From an uncultured Faecalibacterium sp. (GTDB lineage: Bacteria; Bacillota; Clostridia; Oscillospirales; Ruminococcaceae): DNA of 9,093 bases. The stretch is from NCBI GenBank assembly GCA_902463905.1, contig CABQHF010000073.1, positions 1 through 9,093 of the forward strand. The letters are read 5' to 3'. The position numbers and the translations under genes were made by a program. Under the pieces are notes generated by a model, which saw nothing but the letters and a program-made list of their open reading frames with translations, was not told the origin of the DNA and did not search any database. This document shows, in pieces, positions 6,420 through 9,093 of this stretch (positions are counted from its first letter, which is position 1; the number at the start of each line of letters is the position of its first letter).

Positions 6420-8591
6420 TTACAGATGCAGCACGCGGTCCTTGATCTCCTGGGTGCGGCCCTGATTCCAGAACTGGGTGCCGATATAACCGCAGGTGCG
6501 GCGGGCAACGTTCAGCTTGTTCTGGTCGCGGTTGCCGCACTTGGGGCACTCCCACACCAGCTTGCCGTCATCCTCCACGATCTTGATCTCGCCGTCGTAG
6601 CCGCAGCACTGGCAGTAATCAGACTTGGTGTTCAACTCGGCGTACATGATGTTGTCGTAGATGAACTGCAGCACGCTCATGACGGCTTCCAGATTGTCCT
6701 GCATGTTGGGCACTTCCACATAGCTGATGGCACCGCCCGGGGACAGACGCTGGAAGTCGCTCTCGAACTTCAGTTTGGTAAAGGCGTCGATCTGCTCCGA
6801 GACATGGACGTGGTAGCTGTTGGTGATATAGTTCTTGTCGGTGATGCCGGGCACAATGCCAAAACGCTTCTGCAAGCACTTGGCGAACTTGTAGGTGGTG
6901 GACTCCAGCGGGGTGCCATAGAGGGAATAGTCCATGTTCTCGGCCTTCTTCCACTGGTTGCACTTGTCGTTCATGTGCTGCATCACGCTCAGGGCAAAGG
7001 GCTTGGCACCGGCGTCGGTGTGGCTCTTGCCGGTCATATACTTCACGCACTCATACAGGCCGGCATAACCCAGGCTGATGGTGGAATAGCCGCCGAACAG
7101 CAGCTTGTCGATCTTTTCACCCTTCTTCAGGCGGGCCAGTGCGCCGTACTGCCACAGGATGGGTGCGGCATCACTGGGGGTGCCCAGCAGCCGCTTGTGA
7201 CGGGCCTGCAGGGCGCGATGGCACAGATCCAGACGCTCGTCAAAGATCTTCCAGAACTTTTCAAAGTTGCCCTCAGAACTCAGGGCAACGTCCACAAGAT
7301 TGATGGTGACCACACCCTGATTGAAACGGCCGTAGTATTTGGGCTTGCCGGTCTCGGGGTCCACATAGGGGGTCAGGAAGCTGCGGCAGCCCATGCAGGT
7401 GTAGCAGTGGCCCTCGCCGTTCTTGTCCACCTTGAGTTCCAGCATCTTCTTTTCGGAGATGTAGTCCGGAACCATGCGCTTGGCGGTGCACTTGGCGGCC
7501 AGCTCGGTCAGATAATAATAAGGAGTACCGGGGCGGATGTTGTCCTCCTCCAGCACATAGATCAGCTTGGGGAAGGCGGGGGTGATCCACACACCGGCCT
7601 CGTTCTTCACGCCCTGATAGCGCTGGCGGATGGTCTCTTCAATAATGATGGCAAGGTCGGCCTTTTCCTGCGGGTTGCGGGCTTCGCCCAGATACATGAA
7701 CACGGTGATGAAGGGGGCCTGACCGTTGGTGGTCATCAGGGTGACCACCTGATACTGGATGGTCTGCACGCCGCGGTTGATCTCGTTGCGCAGACGGCGC
7801 TCCACGATCTCCTTCTTGCGCTCGGCAGAGACGTCCAGACCTTCCATCTCCAGTTCTACCTCGGCGGCGATCTTCTTGCGGGAGACGTCCACAAAGGGAG
7901 CCAGATGGGTCAGGCTGATGCTCTGGCCGCCGTACTGGTTGGAGGCCACCTGTGCAATGATCTGGGTGGCAATGTTGCAGGCGGTGGAAAAGCTGTGGGG
8001 CTTTTCGATATAGGTGCCGGAGATGACCGTGCCGTTCTGCAGCATATCCTCAAGGTTGACCAGGTCGCAGTTGTGCATGTGCTGGGCAAAGTAATCGGAA
8101 TCGTGGAAGTGGATCAGGCCCTCCTGATGGGCCTTGACGATCTCCGGGTCCAGCAGCAGGCGGGCGGTCAGGTCCTTGGAAATCTCACCGGCCATGTAGT
8201 CGCGCTGGACACTGTTCACGGTGGGGTTCTTGTTGGCGTTCTCCTGCTTGACTTCTTCGTTCTGGCACTCGATCAGGCTCAGAATGCGCTCATCCGTAGT
8301 ATTGGTCTGGCGCTTGAGGCTCTGTACATAGCGGTAGGTGATATAGTGGCGGGCAATGTCATGGGCACGGATGTCCATCAGCTTGTTCTCCACCATGTCC
8401 TGGATCTCCTCCACGCTGACGGCGCGGTTGAGAGCGTGGCACTGGTCGGTCACATCCGATGCGATCTGAGTGATCTGCTCCCGGGTCAGACGGCTTTTGC
8501 CGCCCACGGAATCGCTGGCCTTGGTCACTGCCGTGATGATCTTGGTGATATCAAAGGGCACCTCTGCGCCGTTGCGCTTGATGATCTTCAT
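6420..8591 (-). CDS. nrdD: Anaerobic (class III) ribonucleoside-triphosphate reductase NrdD, 723 aa
   Basis: NrdD reduces ribonucleoside triphosphates to deoxyribonucleotides without oxygen, using a glycyl radical made by NrdG. Residues 1-90 form an ATP-cone allosteric domain (MKIIKRNGAEVPFD). In the catalytic barrel, C175 (HMHNCDLVNL) and C402 (CMGCRSFLTP) occupy the positions of the active-site cysteines; the second lies in an HCYTCMGC cluster with C396 and C399. The C-terminal zinc site uses C660/C663 and C682/C685. The glycyl-radical motif RRTCGYIG places the radical on G701, 22 residues from the end, as the family requires. Length is normal (E. coli 712). The ATG at 8591 has AGGAGG seven bases upstream. 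The gene has its own promoter with NrdR-like operators and precedes nrdG. Whether formate or a thiol protein is the reductant cannot be decided by eye. Confidence 0.98.
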   Translation of the reverse strand: MKIIKRNGAEVPFDITKIITAVTKASDSVGGKSRLTREQITQIASDVTDQCHALNRAVSVEEIQDMVENKLMDIRAHDIARHYITYRYVQSLKRQTNTTDERILSLIECQNEEVKQENANKNPTVNSVQRDYMAGEISKDLTARLLLDPEIVKAHQEGLIHFHDSDYFAQHMHNCDLVNLEDMLQNGTVISGTYIEKPHSFSTACNIATQIIAQVASNQYGGQSISLTHLAPFVDVSRKKIAAEVELEMEGLDVSAERKKEIVERRLRNEINRGVQTIQYQVVTLMTTNGQAPFITVFMYLGEARNPQEKADLAIIIEETIRQRYQGVKNEAGVWITPAFPKLIYVLEEDNIRPGTPYYYLTELAAKCTAKRMVPDYISEKKMLELKVDKNGEGHCYTCMGCRSFLTPYVDPETGKPKYYGRFNQGVVTINLVDVALSSEGNFEKFWKIFDERLDLCHRALQARHKRLLGTPSDAAPILWQYGALARLKKGEKIDKLLFGGYSTISLGYAGLYECVKYMTGKSHTDAGAKPFALSVMQHMNDKCNQWKKAENMDYSLYGTPLESTTYKFAKCLQKRFGIVPGITDKNYITNSYHVHVSEQIDAFTKLKFESDFQRLSPGGAISYVEVPNMQDNLEAVMSVLQFIYDNIMYAELNTKSDYCQCCGYDGEIKIVEDDGKLVWECPKCGNRDQNKLNVARRTCGYIGTQFWNQGRTQEIKDRVLHL

Positions 8592-8625
8592 TCATTTTCC
8601 TCCTGACGATACAGCCGCAATTTGA

Positions 8626-8656
8626 GCGGGCGTCCCTTTTGGCAAGAGGCGCCCGC
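8626..8656 (-). other. Hairpin in the nrdD 5' leader
   Basis: Perfect 7-bp GC arms (GCGGGCG at 8626-8632, CGCCCGC at 8650-8656) enclose 17 bases. It lies about 20 bases upstream of the nrdD ribosome binding site on the transcribed strand and has no T tract, so it is not a terminator. It may stabilise the mRNA; no function is evident. Confidence 0.5.
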
Positions 8657-8681
8657 GGAATGCATTGTAGATGTTGATACT

Positions 8682-8709
8682 ATCATATCACTATTTAGTG
8701 ATATGTCAA
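8682..8709 (-). promoter_or_regulatory. nrdD promoter
   Basis: On the minus strand, a consensus TTGACA (8704-8709) is followed after 16 bases by TATGAT (8682-8687). Transcription would start near 8675, giving a leader of about 84 bases. The spacer is almost wholly occupied by a palindromic operator. Confidence 0.8.
8684..8705. promoter_or_regulatory. 22-bp perfect palindrome in the nrdD promoter spacer (operator, possibly a second NrdR box)
   Basis: CATATCACTA and TAGTGATATG form perfect 10-bp arms around a 2-base centre. It overlaps parts of both the -10 and -35 hexamers, so a bound protein would block RNA polymerase. The inner half-sites CACTA/TAGTG match NrdR-box half-sites, but the gap is two bases rather than four. 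It may be a variant NrdR site or the operator of another dimeric repressor. Confidence 0.65.
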
Positions 8710-8717
8710 TGGAAGAA

Positions 8718-8733
8718 CCACTACATTTTGTGT
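8718..8733 (-). promoter_or_regulatory. NrdR box upstream of the nrdD promoter
   Basis: Read on the minus strand, ACACAAAATGTAGTGG matches the NrdR consensus as I remember it (ACACWATATNTWGTGT) at 14 of 16 positions. NrdR is the ATP-cone repressor of ribonucleotide reductase genes in most bacteria and usually binds paired boxes about 31-32 bp apart. The centre of this box is 31 bp from the centre of the palindrome in the promoter spacer. Confidence 0.7.
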
Positions 8734-8739
8734 TTTGTA

Positions 8740-9020
8740 GCATTGAACAAATTTGCGGGAAGATTTTCAGAGCAAAATCTCGGTCAAAGCCCCTTGACAA
8801 ACCGCACAAGAAAAGTAGGACCTTTCCGCAGGGTAATATCCGCTGTCCTCTATACGGTTCCCATAGGGGATCCCCTTTATTATATTACCTTATAATAGGG
8901 GAGAAAGGAGTCCGGCGGGAGGCAGGGGATACACGGGCGGGAAGATGTCAAACGCCGGTGGAGTTTGATACAAAAAACTGGGCAAAAGGCCCAAAGAAGA
9001 AAAAAGTCAAAAAAACTTGC
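8740..9020. other. Gene-free AT-rich intergenic region with several small palindromes
   Basis: No open frame here has both a ribosome binding site and recognisable content. Visible structure: a 7-bp hairpin AGATTTT/AAAATCT (8761-8780), a perfect 12-bp palindrome AGGGGATCCCCT (8865-8876), AGGAC (8817-8821) complementary to GTCCT around 8844-8848, two -10-like boxes on the plus strand (8878-8883 and 8891-8896) without good -35 partners, and a short hairpin TGGGC/GCCCA near 8980-8995 that on the minus strand is followed by a T-run and could be a weak terminator. I cannot assign a function. Confidence 0.5.
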
Positions 9021-9029
9021 AAAAAGGGG

Positions 9030-9058
9030 TTGCCAAATGGCCCGGTGTGTGGTATTAT
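9030..9058 (+). promoter_or_regulatory. Strong rightward promoter for a gene beyond the window
   Basis: TTGCCA (9030-9035) and TATTAT (9053-9058) are spaced by 17 bases, with TGG directly before the -10 as an extended element. A-tracts from about 8990 to 9025 resemble an UP element. Such promoters often drive rRNA, tRNA or other highly expressed transcripts; which one lies beyond 9093 cannot be seen. A 5-bp hairpin AGCGC-CAA-GCGCT follows near the expected start of transcription. Confidence 0.65.
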
Positions 9059-9093
9059 ACTTGAGCGCCAAGCGCTGAGGCAAAAGAATGACT

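Noticed and set aside
6426..8606. A 726-residue open frame on the plus strand covering the whole of nrdD.
   Set aside because: It is an antisense shadow of the GC-rich nrdD coding sequence: low-complexity Gly/Ala/Val/His/Leu composition, no domain, no ribosome binding site, while nrdD has every family motif.
8810..8880. A possible T-box or other known riboswitch near AGTAGGACC and GGGTAATATCC.
   Set aside because: The conserved T-box segment and the cores of the purine, SAM, THF and fluoride classes I can recall are absent, and no downstream gene in the right orientation is visible.
8588..9083. Three small open frames (8588-8809 minus, 8671-8895 plus, 8880-9083 minus) in the right-hand intergenic region.
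   Set aside because: None has a properly spaced ribosome binding site or protein-like content, and they run through the nrdD promoter, the NrdR-like boxes or the right-edge promoter.
1..9093. CRISPR array, transposase, prophage, toxin-antitoxin or defence genes.
   Set aside because: I found no regularly spaced repeats, no transposase or integrase motifs and no small paired ORFs; every long frame is accounted for by a housekeeping or transport gene.

Overview
This 9,093-base window looks like core chromosome from a GC-rich, strictly anaerobic member of the Clostridia. The class III ribonucleotide reductase pair, AGGAGG-type ribosome binding sites and GC-rich coding DNA with AT-rich promoters fit this. 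Codon use and the style of the hairpins remind me of Faecalibacterium and related Oscillospiraceae, but that is an impression from memory, not a database result.

Layout, left to right. At 1-1227 (+) is the 3' part of a Clp/Hsp100 unfoldase, most like ClpC, closed by a hairpin terminator. At 1304-2884 (-) is a convergent RecQ-family helicase that has the zinc-binding cysteines and an HRDC domain but no room for the winged-helix domain. A 249-bp divergent promoter region separates recQ from a family 2 glycosyltransferase at 3134-4162 (+). Another terminator follows, then a structured leader and a CPA2-type sodium/proton or potassium/proton antiporter at 4419-5717 (+). A terminator with perfect 18-bp arms separates this from the convergent nrdD-nrdG operon (-): NrdD at 6420-8591 is the glycyl-radical reductase and NrdG at 5792-6352 its radical-SAM activase. 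The last ~500 bases (8592-9093) hold no credible gene. They contain the nrdD promoter with NrdR-like operators, an unexplained AT-rich stretch, and a strong rightward promoter for something beyond the window.

How the genes relate. nrdD and nrdG form one functional unit: NrdG uses S-adenosylmethionine and a 4Fe-4S cluster to generate the glycyl radical in NrdD, which then makes deoxynucleotides without oxygen. The other genes are independent transcription units for protein quality control, DNA repair, glycan synthesis and ion homeostasis.

I see no defence system, mobile gene, CRISPR array, tRNA or rRNA. The interest lies in regulatory DNA and one domain loss: paired NrdR-like boxes with a 22-bp palindrome inside the nrdD promoter, a terminator-like palindromic element between nrdD and nrdG with two exclusive folds, a possible pseudoknot leader before the antiporter, and the shortened RecQ.
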